Assembly (NCBI GenBank): GCA_910589415.1
Contig: OU342636.1
Location: forward strand, 3,640,437-3,704,436
Reading direction: 5' to 3'
DNA from: Malachius bipustulatus
Lineage: Eukaryota > Arthropoda > Insecta > Coleoptera > Melyridae
DNA length: 64,000 nucleotides
Positions 46,601 to 59,007 of this stretch are shown piece after piece. A program made the translations under genes and the position numbers. Below the pieces are notes generated by a model. The model made no database searches, was not told the DNA's origin, and saw only the letters and a program-made list of their open reading frames with translations. Every line of letters starts with the position of its first letter. Position 1 is the stretch's first letter.

Positions 46601-46850
46601 AAATGGATACCAGGTCACACTGGGATTGAGGAAAACGAACGTGCTCACTCATTGGCAAGAAACAGAGCAGCAGCTGCCTTCATAGGACCAGAGCCATTCA
46701 TTGACCTTGACGAAAACGTTCTTCAAAGCAGAACTCCAAAAGGAAGATGGATAACTGAGAGAAGTCCATTGGAAAAACCTCTTGGGCTTGAGGCAATCCA
46801 AGGAGCTCCTCGGGAACTTTAACCGAGAAAGGTCAAGAAAACTTTTGACC
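43658..46850 (+). pseudogene. LINE ORF2 (endonuclease, reverse transcriptase, RNase H), decayed
   Basis: In order: endonuclease start VLVQEPWIYKGQVR (43695 onward), a middle part with VNITGGTHGRIIIESGYF, the linker TPWWNEHLSKLRAEVRRFLS (44212-44592), RT GTFQPFKSPGVDGIFPALLQ (about 44850), RAQVIFIPKAGRKD, QHAYRAGRSTETALFELTEN and AFLDIEGAFDNSCDAIKKAV (45069-45422), GCPQGEVLSTLLWNLVIDEL and IGYADDIVIMTRG (45419-45607), RNase H IKLYKDGSSKATEGTGARVY and ILTDSQAAIKTL…LKWIPGHTGIEENERAHSLA (46300-46700). The YADD and RNase H D/E/D residues are present, but the frame is cut by several stops and frameshifts. Confidence 0.85.
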
Positions 46851-47250
46851 CTCAACAAAGGAAATCTCAGAATGTTAACGAGATTCCTAACAGGTCATTT
46901 CAAGCTCACTGAACACCTGAGGACACTTGGCATAAAATAAGATGGCGTTTGCAGATTCTGCAGGGTAGAAAACGAGACACCTCGTCACCTATTGACGAAC
47001 TGCGGAGTACTACTATAATGCGAGAGAAGAAATTCTGGGACAATACTAGCTCAACGGAGGGGCTCTACCTAGCGTCGATCGCCTTCAAAACTTGAAATTC
47101 TTAAGGAAACGGAATGGAGAGGCTGCTGAAATGAAGGGAATACACACCAGAGAAGCAGAGTAGAAGTAGAGGGGGCACAATAGATCTTTAATAGGTCGCA
47201 GTGCATCTGACACCCTCACTATCAATATCAATATCAAAAAATATACACTG

Positions 47251-47640
47251 TGACATAGCGATAGCACAGGTCTACTTCCCTGGCAATGGGAAATTTTTAC
47301 TGTTGGTGGAAGTAGAAGGACTAGCAGACTACTGCAGAAAGAGAAATTTACAGCTACTCCTTGGATGTGAAGCCAGTGTCTACAACACCATCTGGCATAG
47401 CACAAACACATACCAAAAAGGGGAGTATCTTTTGGAATTTGTCCTTAAACACAAGTTATCAAAATGTGGGAAATACACCCACTTTTGTAACTAAAAACGA
47501 AAGGAAGTATTGGATACAATGTCCACAAGCTCGAGCATAAGCTCCTTATTAAATGGATGGAAAGTCACAAATGAATCGTTGATGGTGACTGGTCATAAAA
47601 TGATAGCGTTTGAACCAAGGGGACTTCTAAGCAAATCTCT
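47251..47640 (+). mobile_element. LINE endonuclease fragment
   Basis: Translation gives CDIAIAQVYFPGNGKFLLLV, EGLADYCRKRNLQLLLGCEA, KGEYLLEFVLKHKLSKCGKY then THF, followed by a part like LLNGWKVTNESLMVTGHKM: the middle and end of an APE-type endonuclease as in I/LOA-type LINEs. It is related to the EN of the neighbouring LINE but is a separate, broken piece. Confidence 0.65.
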
Positions 47641-47779
47641 AAAAAAAAAAGAATTCCGAGACACAAATTAGAAGGGATATCAAACCAATTTTCAGGACAA
47701 CCTATTGTTGTTGGCAGTTTCATTTGCTAGTAAGGGGCTAATTTATCCCTTAATAGATTAAAATTATTAAGTCCAGTAG

Positions 47780-48140
47780 TGTACCAATATCTGGCATTGG
47801 TGGTGTCCAAAACTATAATAAATCTTGGAGTGAACTCACGATTAGTTCTTCAGACTGATCGTTAGATGTCGCTCTGCTTCAACCGCATGGAGAACCGTGT
47901 AACTGGTTTGCTTAAGACCTGGAGGGCTTTCAGAAATTCGACTACATCCTCCGGATACTCCAGATGCAGCACACTGATGAGCCCCAATAGGGCGAAACAC
48001 GTGTCTGTGCTTGTTCTGGTACTCTGGTGGCTCTGTTGTTGTTTTGATGGAAGCTCTCTCGATTGAGTTTCAGGCACTGCCAGTATGACAAACGTTAGGG
48101 CGATGGAGGAATACTCCGACCCCAATTAACAGGCTAGTAA
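47780..48140 (+). repeat. Repeat of unknown class carrying a hammerhead ribozyme
   Basis: Sequence less AT-rich than its surroundings, between two LINE pieces. It carries a complete hammerhead core (47960-48019). I see no ORF with family resemblance and no clear ends. Hammerheads of this minimal stem III type are known from Penelope-like elements and small non-autonomous retrozyme-like repeats in animals, so this is the most likely class. Confidence 0.5.
47960..48019 (+). ncRNA. Type I hammerhead ribozyme
   Basis: Core CTGATGA (47974-47980); stem II GCCC/GGGC with a CAATA loop (47981-47993); GAAA (47994-47997); stem III CAC/GUG closed without loop (47998-48003) after the A15.1-U16.1 pair; cleavage-site UC (48004-48005). 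Stem I is open: AGCACA (47968-47973) pairs with TGTGCT (48006-48011), then a 3x3 internal loop, then CCAGA (47960-47964) with TCTGG (48015-48019). All invariant core nucleotides are present. Predicted cut is after C48005. The self-complementary stem III suggests activity as a dimer or in tandem transcripts. Confidence 0.85.
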
Positions 48141-48439
48141 TTGCACTTTATGTGCTTTATACTCATACGACCTACATTCACTTCTTTATTTTTTAATAAA
48201 AAACTTAAAACTTCACAAAAAGAAATTGGGATTAAAAAAAAACTGTTTATTGGAAGATACAAGACCTGAGAAGTGAGTGTGTTTTTAGTCACACAACAAG
48301 TGCTGGGGGGGTTTGCGGGAACGTTCTTTTCGTTTTACACTAAACGAACACTCGACGAACGAGTGTAAACCTGTACACTCTCGGTAAACTTTGTTGGAAA
48401 AGCTGAACGATTCGAGTAATGCCGTGTGACATTGAAAGT

Positions 48440-48930
48440 TAAGACAGATCAACTCGCTCAAAATAGAGTCCACGAGGACCTGAACTATTTGTGATGTCAA
48501 AATATAGGGCAACCTGGAGACATGGTCATATGAAGACTGGAGACATGATCTGCCAAGGAAGATCAGCAATCACTAACCCTGACCCGAAAGACACTGCAGT
48601 TGTCAAGAAGACTTGTAATAGGAATATACTCTGGTCACTACAACTGAAGAAAAACATCTTCACACCACTGGTGTAACACAAGATCAGAAATGCAGAGAAT
48701 TTATCAAAGAAGGCAAAATTGCCGAACATGTGTTTTGTCGGTGTCTATTGCTTTGTCAATATCAGCAGTCCATATTGGGCAAGTCTAGCCTGATGTGGCC
48801 AGAATTGAGCGCACCCCACCATGGCTTACACTTCAGTAGATCCGGCCAATCGAGTGGCTGGACAATGGGACAATGCCACAACCCAGATCCAGTAGGTATA
48901 GGTATAGTTACTTCCTATTTTTCTATTAGG
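48440..48930 (+). mobile_element. LINE 3'-end fragment
   Basis: A translation like TRDQKCREFIKEGKIAEHVF, CRCLLLCQYQQSILGKSSLM then WPELS is the C-terminal CCHC-like tail of an I/LOA/R1-type ORF2. It ends with SSGWTMGQCHNPDPVGIGIV and a GGTATA repeat tail near 48900. Upstream sequence to about 48290 may be a decayed RNase H part. Confidence 0.65.
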
Positions 48931-48959
48931 TCATCAAAAATGTTATTAAATTTTTGACA

Positions 48960-50565
48960 ATGGATGAAAATGAATTCATACTCACATGAATTATTAAATA
49001 ATTGGCAAAGTAATGTTACGAAATTTGTTATCAGGCAATGTTAATGACGAGCAATTTGATAAGGTCGCCGAGATTTTTATAACGCGACAATGAATACCCT
49101 CGTTGTCAAAAAGGGTTTTTCAAATACTATGACAAAATCATGCAACATTTATTGAGTAGCATGTTCAACTGAAAGATTAGTGTTTTAGTTAATAAGCAAA
49201 ATAAATTTTCAAAATAATAATTCATGGATCATTTAATTTGATTTTTCTATGATAATAATTATTATATTATTACAGTATGTAGGAGATACCACTTCAACTG
49301 AAAAACAACTAAAAACTCATAAACCTCAATGTCACTTGAACCGAGTCACTTAAAAATATAAATAGTTACCAAAATTTAGCTTCCGGCACGGAAATAATAT
49401 GAAAACATGCAATAATTGAGGACAAAATAATAAAAGAGCAGAGAAGAATGAGAAGCAATTATTAGCTTTAAGATTATTGTTTTAAAACATTTAGAGCTGA
49501 ATGTTTGAAGCAGGACCGATAGTTACAATGCCTGTAAGAAATTTTATAGGTCAATTATTCAACATTTTCAAAAATCAAGCCCAAAAAAGCTAACCTTCAA
49601 ATATTCACATGGCCTTTCAACTATCTCAGCTTCAAACAGTCTGAACTCTAGTTGATAATGTTAATGACATTATTTTGTCACTGGTAAATGAAAAAAAGTC
49701 TCAACTCAGAATAAATTTAAATTAATCCAAAATCAACTATGAACCGTCTGAACTTGTACTTATTCTGGATTGAGACCTTTTTCTTGAATAGGTTAATAAG
49801 AAAAACGTACTGGAACGTTTTGAATTTGAATCCTTCAGTGGACTGTCTTCAGAGTCTGATTGGTTAGATGATGTGCCAGGCAGATGCCAACCTGCCGGCG
49901 TCGGATGCAATTCTTTAGCTCCACGCCCGCTTACCAGACCCACTGCAAACCCACACAACACTCTACCTCAATACTCCGTTACTACTCAAAAAGAACCTCT
50001 GAGTGAATGTTGGTTCTAAACTGTTTCATTTTTTACACACTATGAATACTTTTACACAGCTAGTCAGCATTAATTCCAGTTTAGAATCCCACATATTAAA
50101 TCAGAGATACTAATTTCACCCCTTCAATAAATAATATCAGTGTCAATTTTCATACAGGCTCTTCTAAAAGGTATGGTCTGAACTCTAGGACTAGAAGAAA
50201 CAAGTGATACTAATAATAACCCACTTTCTGACATAGGGCCGGTGTCATTATAAATGATTTTCATGATTAATTTTACAGTCACTTTAAACTATTGTTGAAA
50301 ACAATAGTAACTAAGATGAAATCAGACTTTCAACGTTGAAGTGACTTTAATTTTATTGTGAAATGAGTCAATATTCTTTCAAGATCGGCAGAAAAAGATT
50401 TTACCCTCCGGTTTTAGAATCCAAGTCTCCTACATTCGCATTGAAGCCAAATGTGAAGACTTCAATTAAAAACAGTTTCATAACATTAAAATGTTATGAA
50501 TTGTTTATTGATATAAAACAGAACTTCGGAGTGATATTACAAAATTATATAAAAAAAAATTATAT
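48960..50565. other. AT-rich intronic sequence, little recognisable
   Basis: Only weak signals. A 74-codon minus-strand ORF at 49737-49961 (Ser-rich, no family) and a GGGCCGGTGTCATTATAAAT terminus at 50237 like one end of a PIF/Harbinger MITE whose partner I cannot find. Confidence 0.4.
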
Positions 50566-51717
50566 ACAGGTGTCCCAGCTTATTCGAAGCGGTCTCTGTA
50601 AGCCAAACGATGAACTTTTTCAAAAAACTTTTTGAAAATTCAAGTACAGAATCACAATGGCCATAATTTAAAATTATTTTGGAGTATACATTATTTTGTC
50701 CGGCAAGATCTTCCGACTTGACATGTCTTGATGTTTACTTCTGCGTACGCTTAAAAGACTTTTTTTTTTAAACTCCACCAACAACACAAATGGATATGGA
50801 AAACAGAATTCGAAATTCAATTCCTCAACTATCAGCGGCAGAAATCAAGGCTGCGGTTCTGTTGACTCAAGAAAGACTGGAACATGTGTGGAATATGACG
50901 GAAGGCAATTTGAACACAGAAGGCATTAACCTTTTTTCAAAATGGGTCCTTTTTCAGGACCACAACTTTATTTAAAAGGAAAAAAAATCGTTACGAAAAC
51001 GCGTGAGGAGTTTGTCTTTTGTTTCCATGGCCTACTACTTGCCTTCTTATCGAAAGCGACTGATGCATTTTTAAATGGGGATATATGAATTTTCTTGGTT
51101 TGGTATTTTTTTAATAATTTGAGTTAGGAAAAAGATATTAAGATGCGGTTTGCGCAAGCTTATTGGTTGATCATTTGTCTATTTTCTAGTCTAAAAAAAG
51201 TCTTATCATTGCATTTAAATTTTTTGAGAAAATCCAATATTTTGGTTATAATATCGAATAACGCCCTCTATCGGCGGCCGTGTAGGTCACAACCATCATT
51301 ATCACAAGAAACCTAAAAGCCCAAGAAATGCTCTTTCCAATTGTACCAAATTTATCCAAATCCATTGAAGCCGTTTCGAAGTTACAGGCATTTGTTTAAA
51401 ACAACATTCAAATACCCCCCACCACTTTATTTCAAAAGATAGAGAAAAAATGTTTCAACAAAAAATGTTCGACTTTAAGTTAACATTAAAACGCAAATAC
51501 TTTTTTGTTACAGTCATTGGGGAAAATCACAAGAAACGTAACTTTATGTAATTCAAGATGGTGCAAACGCCCTCTGGCAGCCATCTTGGAAACTTGAAAA
51601 TAATTTCCAGCATTTCCCCTTGCCCACTTAACCTATAAAATTTTTTACCGTAACTCTCTACGATTATTAGTTTCTGAGATACAGCCGCTTACCTCGCTTA
51701 TTGGCCCACCCTGTACA
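50566..51717. mobile_element. Foldback fragments (one FB3-type end; one other end)
   Basis: 50566-50692 is the terminal ~125 bp of the FB3 family (GTGTCCCAGCTTATTCGAAG…TTTTGGAGTATACA). The stretch to 51717 ends in TTGGCCCACCCTGTACA, a typical outer end of such elements. A small ORF at 50790-50975 has no resemblance to known proteins. Limits between the pieces are uncertain. Confidence 0.5.
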
Positions 51718-53320
51718 TACTTGAGAGCGATGTTCCCTCTTTTTATAAAAAAAAACTTCAACTTTAATAAACACTCCTACCACTAGGCCTGCACACTTCA
51801 CAAACTTAATTTTGAGAAGTACAAAAGCAAATCTACTTCAGCTAAAGCCCTTTTTCAAAAGTTTAATTTTACAGTAACACTAAATTTGAATTACTGGTAG
51901 AAACTACTACATTTATTTTAATCTGACCACAGTAACATTTATTTTAACATGTCTACAATAACTGGAAAAATACTTGAGAATCGGACATGTTGTATTTACT
52001 AACAAACTTTCACCCAATTTGAATCAATATAATAATCAGTATAATTCAGACCATACCTTATGAAAAGCTGTTAAGAAATAATGTAATACATTCTTGTGTT
52101 TATCAAATTAATAAGATGTTTATATTATTAAGTTAAATATTTTTAAACAAAAGTTAATACATTTATTGACAGAAGAAACATCAGAGCATGTACGTATTAT
52201 CTAATATTTTCACCTGTGTAAAAAATGTATAATCTACAGGGTCTTTCAAGCAACTGGTTCATAAGAAGTTTATGCACTTCTATCCAGTTTTTATAAAAAA
52301 AAGAATGTATTACATTGGAGGCTGTTATTTACAAAAACTCAAAATTCACAAATAAAACTAAAAACTACTCGTAAACACCTTTTATCACAGTCTCAATTAA
52401 GATGAAATCCAAAGAGAATCTGTGCTGTGGTCCTGTCTAACTTACTTTGGACGATCTGTCCACAACCAATGTAAGCATGAGTTTGAGAAGAAGATATAGT
52501 GCCTCATTTCATTGCGACATTTATAGTTAAAAAGCATCTAGAGTAAGTTACACTGGAGTATGGCTATAATAAACACAGAAGGATCTTATGATTTCAGTTG
52601 AAACCTTCCGTGAAAGCCTATATACTTCAATCTTCACTCATATTGAATCCAATTAAAAAAAAAAGAACTCCCAATGCAAATTTATTTAATCTAACAAAAC
52701 AAGTACTTTGAAAACTTGCATCAATGTCGATATAAAATATTTCCAAGATGAATATCAAATTCAAATGTTTGGTCTATTGTGATGTTAAAATTTTCAACAT
52801 TTGAATCTGTCCCTAATGTATAATAAGTAGATCTTGCAACAAGATATTGATGTAAAATTAAATTTTCTTTCTTTCTTAAGTACCAAGAAAAGCAATTACT
52901 TGAATACAATTAAGGGTAATCAATCAGTCACTTCAAGTTGGACAATTATTAAAACAGTGTGATTTTTTTGTATTGACTAATAATTCGGACATTGTTTTTT
53001 TCCTTCTTCAGTCTGTAAATTTTTTTATAAAAATTTATTTAATTTAAACTAAATATTAAACAAGGTTTTACCACACTAATCTAAATAAATAGACAGCAAA
53101 TTTAAAAATGAACAGGAACAAACGCAGGACTAAAAATTTGGACTTAAATTTTGAAAATTATTCAAATTTCATAAATTGTCAGAATGTATGATATTAAAAA
53201 AAGGAACGAAAACATTATTCAGTGAAATAATGTTCGCTGTACAACCAAACCATTTTACTTGTATGGAACTTAAAAATGTTCGTTTAAAGGTACTTGCTTG
53301 AAAATTTATGGAGTTCAATA
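51718..53320. other. AT-rich intronic sequence without recognisable genes
   Basis: One isolated CTACAGGGTCTTTCAAGCAA near 52237 resembles a foldback end without partner. Otherwise nothing I can support. Confidence 0.45.
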
Positions 53321-53929
53321 CAGGGTGCACCATGTATCCTTCTCTATATTGCTATCTCCTAACGCTAACAGATACAGGGTTACCGAATATCATAGAGAAA
53401 TTAAAAAACACAAAATACAAAATAAGGCAAGCACTATTTTGGCGTATTTTACAAATGTTGACGTTTTTCTATGATTTTTTTTAGATTTTTCTTTGAAAAA
53501 AGAAGAATAAAAATTTAAATTTTTTTTTATGTTTATTAATTTTTGGTTTTCATTATTTTTTTCATATCGAACGACATAAAAAAATAATATAGCGGCCGTA
53601 AGAAAAACGAAACTTGACTGTGAAAACTCTTGGATCTAGTAGGCCTTGAAAATTATTTTTTAATGTCAGATGGATAGCTCTTAACGGCTTATGTAAGCCT
53701 ACAAAAAATTATTTATTAATTTTCAGTAATAAAAAAGATATGACGAAAATAAGAAATCTCGATTTTTCAGTTTTTTCAGGATATTTCAGGAATGGTCACA
53801 GATATCTTGCATGTTTTGACAAATTCGAGATGACCGCAAAACTGCGCATCTTTTCTCTAATTTAACCGACCCTGTATCTCTTAGCGTTCAGGAGATAGCA
53901 ATATAGAGAAGGATACATGGTGCACCCTG
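53321..53929. mobile_element. Foldback/MITE element FB9, TA target site
   Basis: CAGGGTGCACCATGTATCCT at the left is mirrored by AGGATACATGGTGCACCCTG at the right with TA on both sides. Matching inner blocks CTATATTGCTATCTCC/GGAGATAGCAATATAG extend the inverted repeat to about 60 bp. The middle is AT-rich and non-coding. Confidence 0.87.
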
Positions 53930-55317
53930 TATACATTTCATATTCATCGTATTTTTTATTTTATTTATATATTATGTATAAGTGAACATCTTTGTACATT
54001 ATAAACCAACACTCATGATAAAATCACAGGCATTGAAAACTGTAATTAATGGGTTTTGGACTAGTACAAAAAATTGTTTCAAACAACAAGACATTCTTTA
54101 CTTTCATAGTAAAGTTCTAAAATGAAATTATCAGTATTTGTATGATTTATAAAGACCAAACATTGAATTTAAAACAAGGAAAATCAAAATATGATTTTGA
54201 ACGAATATACAGACTGGACTCAGCTTATAGTGAGGTTGTTTATGGATGTCCCTAATAATCCAGCAGTGTTCAAAATCACAAATTGCCTTGCATTGTCCAG
54301 AGTAAAGGATAAATAAACAAATTAAGTTTAGAAGCAGCTTTCTCAAAATTAAAAGCCAACAATAAAAAAACCAACACCACATTTTTCATGCAGAAAAATC
54401 ACTCCAAAAAATCAATGTGGGAGCCTAATGGATTTACATAAACTCTAAATTTTAGGTCACTAAATAACTTTTAATAACAACTTTTCGAAGATACAAATTT
54501 TCAAATCACTTCAAATAACAATGTAATAAATCTAAACAGACATGTTGGGCTTGCTTCAGCTTTTATTTTAAAGGCGGATTTATATACAGCAAAGGAATGC
54601 GAACAAACGAGAGCGAACACGAGCATTTGCTTTGAAATGGACATATTAATTTACTGTGTGAATGTTCGAGTTTGCTAAGCTTCGTTTATAATTTTTACTC
54701 CTGGAATTGTCAGTTTTTTTATTGTTACTATTCACAGTTGCTGAAGTGTATTGTATTATTACCAATGTCTTTTTTCTTTCTTTGCCTCTTTTGCCTCTTT
54801 ATAATTTACAGTTTCACCTGGCTAACAAATAACAAATCTATCATTTGTTTTGAAATCATTTTTAATTAAGAACTTTCACACTACCTCTCAGAATATTAAA
54901 ATGACTTTAAAAATAATATTTGTCATGTCAACTCGCATTTTTATTTATCAGCATACTTTTGAATAACCATATAGAAATATATTCTTTTAAATATATTCTT
55001 TTAAATGAAAAAAAAAAAATGTTCGAATTAAAATGACTGGCAAAGTTTATGATACAACTTATAGAACACCCTGTATAAGTTCAATGATTCGCTCTCGTTT
55101 GTTTCCCATCGTAAGCTACATAAACTGTAAAGGGTCTTCCACAATACCCTTTTTGAAGATAAACAAAAATGTGACAAAATTAAAACCGTTTCGAATTGTC
55201 TATTATGTTTTATTCTTCAAAAATAAATAATAAAATCTACCGAGGTAAAAACAGAAAATCAAATCTGATAAATAATATATTATCTTCCTTTGCATTTCAC
55301 TGCAGAAAAAAACTTAC
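53930..55317. other. AT-rich intronic sequence
   Basis: No gene. AACACCCTGTATA near 55070 looks like a solitary foldback end. It reaches to the donor of NPC1 exon 55318-55510. Confidence 0.45.
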
Positions 55318-55510
55318 CCAGATCTTTTCTTCTAGGAAAAATGAATACAATGCCTACGAATAATAGTGTACCACAGATAAACACAATTATCATGAGTACA
55401 GTATATCCGTCCAAGCCGACAATTTCAAAAGGTGGAGAAGGTGTGGGTCTTGGAGGTGGTGCAGGACAGCTCTGTTCACAGTCCACGCAGGTACATGCTG
55501 GATGTTTAGC
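55318..55510 (-). CDS. NPC1: NPC1 exon: Cys/Pro-rich linker and a transmembrane helix
   Basis: The acceptor is a poly-T tract ending GCAG before 55510 and the donor is GGTAAGT at 55317. Translation starts AKHPACTCVDCEQSC (Cys-rich end of the N-terminal domain), then a proline-rich hinge PAPPPRPTPSPPF, then EIVGLDGYTVLMIIVFICGT and a hydrophobic helix ending in a basic RRKDL. This is the linker plus the transmembrane segment that joins the N-terminal domain to the middle of NPC1. The exon enters in phase 0 and leaves in phase 1, completing a glycine codon with the next exon. About 4.8 kb of intron separates it from the exon before, and about 23.7 kb from the exon after. Confidence 0.93.
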
Positions 55511-55679
55511 CTGCAAAAAAAACAATAAAAAAATGCTAAACTGTTATGATTTTGTTTTGACGTGTAACTCGGAACGTGGTACATAAATTCCATCGCCTTT
55601 GAATAAAATTCGTATTGTACCTATCTTATGGGTATATTCGGTATAATTATGGGTATTATGGGTAATATAAGAAGAATGG

Positions 55680-56114
55680 TTGAGTAAAAAATCGCAATTT
55701 TTCATTTTGATTAGTACGTCAGAAACGGTTCCAAATATTGCAAAACAGCTTACATGTTCCTATCCTAACTTTTCATGTGTTACTTTTATAGTGTACTTGA
55801 AATTATTATACAGGGTGATTATAAAAATAATATAATTTCCATCACCCTGTATTAATTTTTAAACTACATAACTACATCATGTGTATATCATGGAAAACTT
55901 TAGTTAGGGACATGTACCATTTTCCGATATTTGGATTTGGAGCCGTTTCCGATGTATACTGCTTCCAAAATAAAAAAATGGAAATTTTCACTTGTTTATA
56001 ACTCATGGCCTCCTCAATTTAAACTGCAAAACTGTACAAACCATTCTTACTGGACTTATTTAAAAAAAAAAACGACAATGTCATCATTACTGAGTCAAAG
56101 AACATCCTGTATAA
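55680..56114. mobile_element. Degenerate foldback sharing the common core
   Basis: Around a central CAGGGTGATTATAAAAA…CACCCTG hairpin (55815-55853), sequence on both sides shows inverted ACATGTTCCTATCCTAAC / GTTAGGGACATGTACC blocks and the TTTTCACTTGTTTATAACTC motif seen in FB1-FB3. The right end ACATCCTGTATA lies at 56113; the left end is lost. Confidence 0.6.
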
Positions 56115-56837
56115 AAAAAACGTTAATAAACATAAATTACATTTAAAAATTGGCCTTGTTTTTTTTTACAAATAGCAACTGAGAAAATTAATATATTCGT
56201 TACATCCTTACAGGGTGTTGCAGAGATATCGAACCAAAGTTAAAGGGGTAGTTCCTCTTATAAATTTAAGCTGAAAAAAAATTTTCAGCTCAAAATGAAG
56301 TTTTGTTTAAAAGATACAGGGTGTCAAAGTTTAATAAAATATAACAGTTATTGATTATAACTCGTGTAAATTTGAACCGATTTTGATGAAACTTGCCATG
56401 AACAAAAACGGAACTGAGATTTTCTTCAACATTACAACATTACAAAATATCTCAAAAACGTGTGGCGTATAAAAAAATCAAAGGACAGTTTTTTTATTCC
56501 AAACAGCTTGGGCTATTGCACAACGGTTTTGTATTTGCAATAAAGTCAGTGGCGTAAAATTTAGGGAGAAAAAACGGGCTCCAACCTTGACTATCTAGCC
56601 CACTGGAAGACATCTACAAAATCTGAAATACCCAAATTACAGAGCTTTGTTTGCTTATTGTTCATGCAATCGGTTTTCATCAAAATCGGTTCAAATCTAC
56701 ACGAGTTATTGGGAGCGGCCGATAGCCCAGTGGGTTAGACGAGCAGTCTACTAATCCTTTAGTGCTGTCAACAATGCGTGGGTTCGAATCCGACACATGT
56801 CTTGGGTGTTGTGTTTCGTCTATAAAAACTATTTATA

Positions 56838-59007
56838 CAGGGTGATTCATGAGTGACCTTACATAGACCAATGGTGATAAGCGGACTTCAAGGCGGGTTG
56901 AAAACCACAAAAGAAATTTTTTTTGTGTGATTGGTTAAGAAGAAGTTACGTTTTATGCCTCAGGTACAAAACTTTGATAGGCGATATTTCTGAAACGGCT
57001 GGAGATATTTTGTCGAAATTTACTAGGAATGGCGCATCCCGGAAACTCATCAAAACCGCATTCTGAGTTAATTAAAAATCCAGGACCGGACTTGAAAATT
57101 TTTGCCCCCATGGTCTTTGTTGAAAAAGTTTATTTTCTGACCGTGCTACTGAAAAACTGTCATCGAATTTGAAAAGATAAGAAAAAACTCTATAGAAATC
57201 ATTCCTCAATTTGAACGGCACACCCAAACCGTCTCGAAAAAAAAATGTCAAAGTAAAACTTCTCAGTAAATTATCGTTTTCGAGCAGACATATTTTACTT
57301 AATGTTCGTCTGAATTTCTTCAAATTTATTTTTTGACTTGTTTCTGTGGGAAAAATGTTTGACAGAAGGCCAAGCTTTATTACTGGGAAATCAGGTGTCA
57401 ACTACAAAATTTTCAGATTTCACTAATAATCACAAATCATTTCACTAATAACGAATATGCAGACATTACGTTTGTATATGGTTTCTGCAATGGAAATTCA
57501 AGAGCAGCTGCGAGAGAATACCATAGAAGATCACAATCGAAGAACACCGGCCCATGTAACGTTTCGCGTCTGTTTTCCAATTTTCTCGAAACCACAGCAT
57601 ATTTCCCTGAGTTCAAAGGAATGCTGAACCTCAATTGGAAAATCTGAGCCATCAAAACATCGTGGAGATGGTGGCAGTAAATCCAAGTACAAGTACGCGA
57701 AGAATTGGGCAAGCACTGAGCATTTCTCAATCAAGAGTATGGCGAACTTTGAAAAAAAGAAGAGCGGATGCCATCCCTGTCACGTACAAAGTGTACAGAG
57801 GCTTCAACCATTCAATGAAGTTCCATTGAATGGACTGCATAGAATTTTGTTTACTGATCTAAGCTCAGTTCACGCGGGATGGTGTAACGAATAAAAAAAA
57901 CTCCCACCTATGGGCATATGAAAATCCGCGCTCTGTTGTTCAGAAGAACTCGCAACAGAATTTCTATAAATGTGCAGTGTGGCATTGCAAATGATACCCT
58001 AATAGGACCCCATTTTTTGCTGGGCGGCTCACGGGGGAAATTTATTTACTTTTCCTACAAGTCATTTTGCCCGGCTTGCTTGCAGAGGCGAACGTGAACA
58101 GGTGTGCTCTTTCCTTCCAGCAAGATGGGGCACCACCGCATTTTTCTCGACAAGTCAGAGAGCATCTCCACAATGAGTACCCCAATCGTTGGTTCGGGCG
58201 CGGCGGCCCTCATTCCTGACCACCTAGGTCCCCCAACCTCACTGTTTTAGACTATTACCCATGGGGCCATATGAAGCAGGAAGTCTAAAAAATGGAAGTA
58301 AGTACCAGAGAGGAGTTCAGGACGCGAATACTGGTAGTTGCTGATGAAATTAGAAACAACAGGCAAATAATTCAAAAAGCAAACCAAAATTTATGGAAAC
58401 GCTGCAGGAAATGTATTGAAGTTGGTAAAGGACATTTTGAGAACCGTTTATAACATTAATATTGATAACATTTAATTTACACTGACATTTTTCCCACAGA
58501 AACAAGTCAAAAAATAAATTTGAAGGAATTCAGACAAACATTAAGTAAAATATGTCTGCTCGAAAACAATAATTTACTGAGAAGTTTTACTTTGACATTT
58601 TTTTTTCGAGACGGTTTGGGTGTGCCGTTCAAATTGAGGAATGATTTCTATAGAGTTTTTTCTTATCTTTTCAAATTCGATGACAGTTTTTCAGTAGCAC
58701 GGTCAGAAAATAAACTTTTTCAACAAAGACCATGGGGGCAAAAATTTTCAAGTCCGGTCCTGGATTTTTAATTAACTCAGAATGCGGTTTTGATGAGTTT
58801 CCGGAATGCACCATTCCTAGTAAATTTCTACAAAATATCTCCAGCCGTTTCAGAAATATCGCCTATCAAAGTTTTGTACCTGAGACATAAAACACCCTGT
58901 AACTTCTTAACCAATCACACAAAAAAAATTTCTTTTGTGGTTTTCAACCCGCCTTGAAGTCCGCTTATCACCATTGGTCTATGTAAGGTCACTCATGAAT
59001 CACCCAG
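56838..59007 (+). mobile_element. Long-TIR mariner-like transposon (DD41D), copy 2
   Basis: CAGGGTGATTCATGAGTGAC at 56838 is mirrored by GTCACTCATGAATCACCCAG at 59007, with TA targets (56836-56837, 59008-59009). Inverted repeats are about 515 bp. It is inserted in the SINE, opposite in orientation to copy 1 (24634-26990), and about the same size as copy 1 without its LINE insert. Confidence 0.87.
57360..58452 (+). pseudogene. Mariner-like transposase, broken (copy 2)
   Basis: Plus-strand pieces: EYADITFVYGFCNGNSRAAA, NIVEMVAVNPSTSTRRIGQA, a damaged first catalytic motif (GATCTAAGC replacing the GATGAAGC of copy 1), QDGAPPHFSRQVREHLHNEY, NRWFGRGGPHS, TGA, PPRSPNLTVLDYYPWGHMK, and an end GHFENRL before TAA 58450-58452. 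The stop after GGPHS is shared with copy 1, so both descend from an already defective copy. Several frameshifts. Confidence 0.82.

Larger units (their letters stand above)
32320..47237 (+). mobile_element. LINE with endonuclease, reverse transcriptase and RNase H, split by an LTR retrotransposon
   Basis: LINE sequence occupies 32320-32635 and 43658-47237; 32636-43657 is the inserted gypsy element. Coding reads across the junction (…QFNAHH… before; DRAFDRSCLGIVLVQEPWIY after). The 3' end is CACAATAGATCTTTAATAGG, then CGCAGTGCATCTGACACCCT and a tail of ATCAAT repeats; the same 3' end occurs at 25307-25491 and 59351-59412. Possible target duplication: AAAATGTACACAG (32307-32319) versus AAAATATACACTG (47238-47250), two mismatches. 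RNase H after the RT places it with the I/LOA/R1-type LINEs. Confidence 0.85.

Noticed and set aside
56711..56800. tRNA gene
   Set aside because: A and B boxes are good, but the acceptor ends do not pair well and the sequence continues into a SINE body and A-rich tail.
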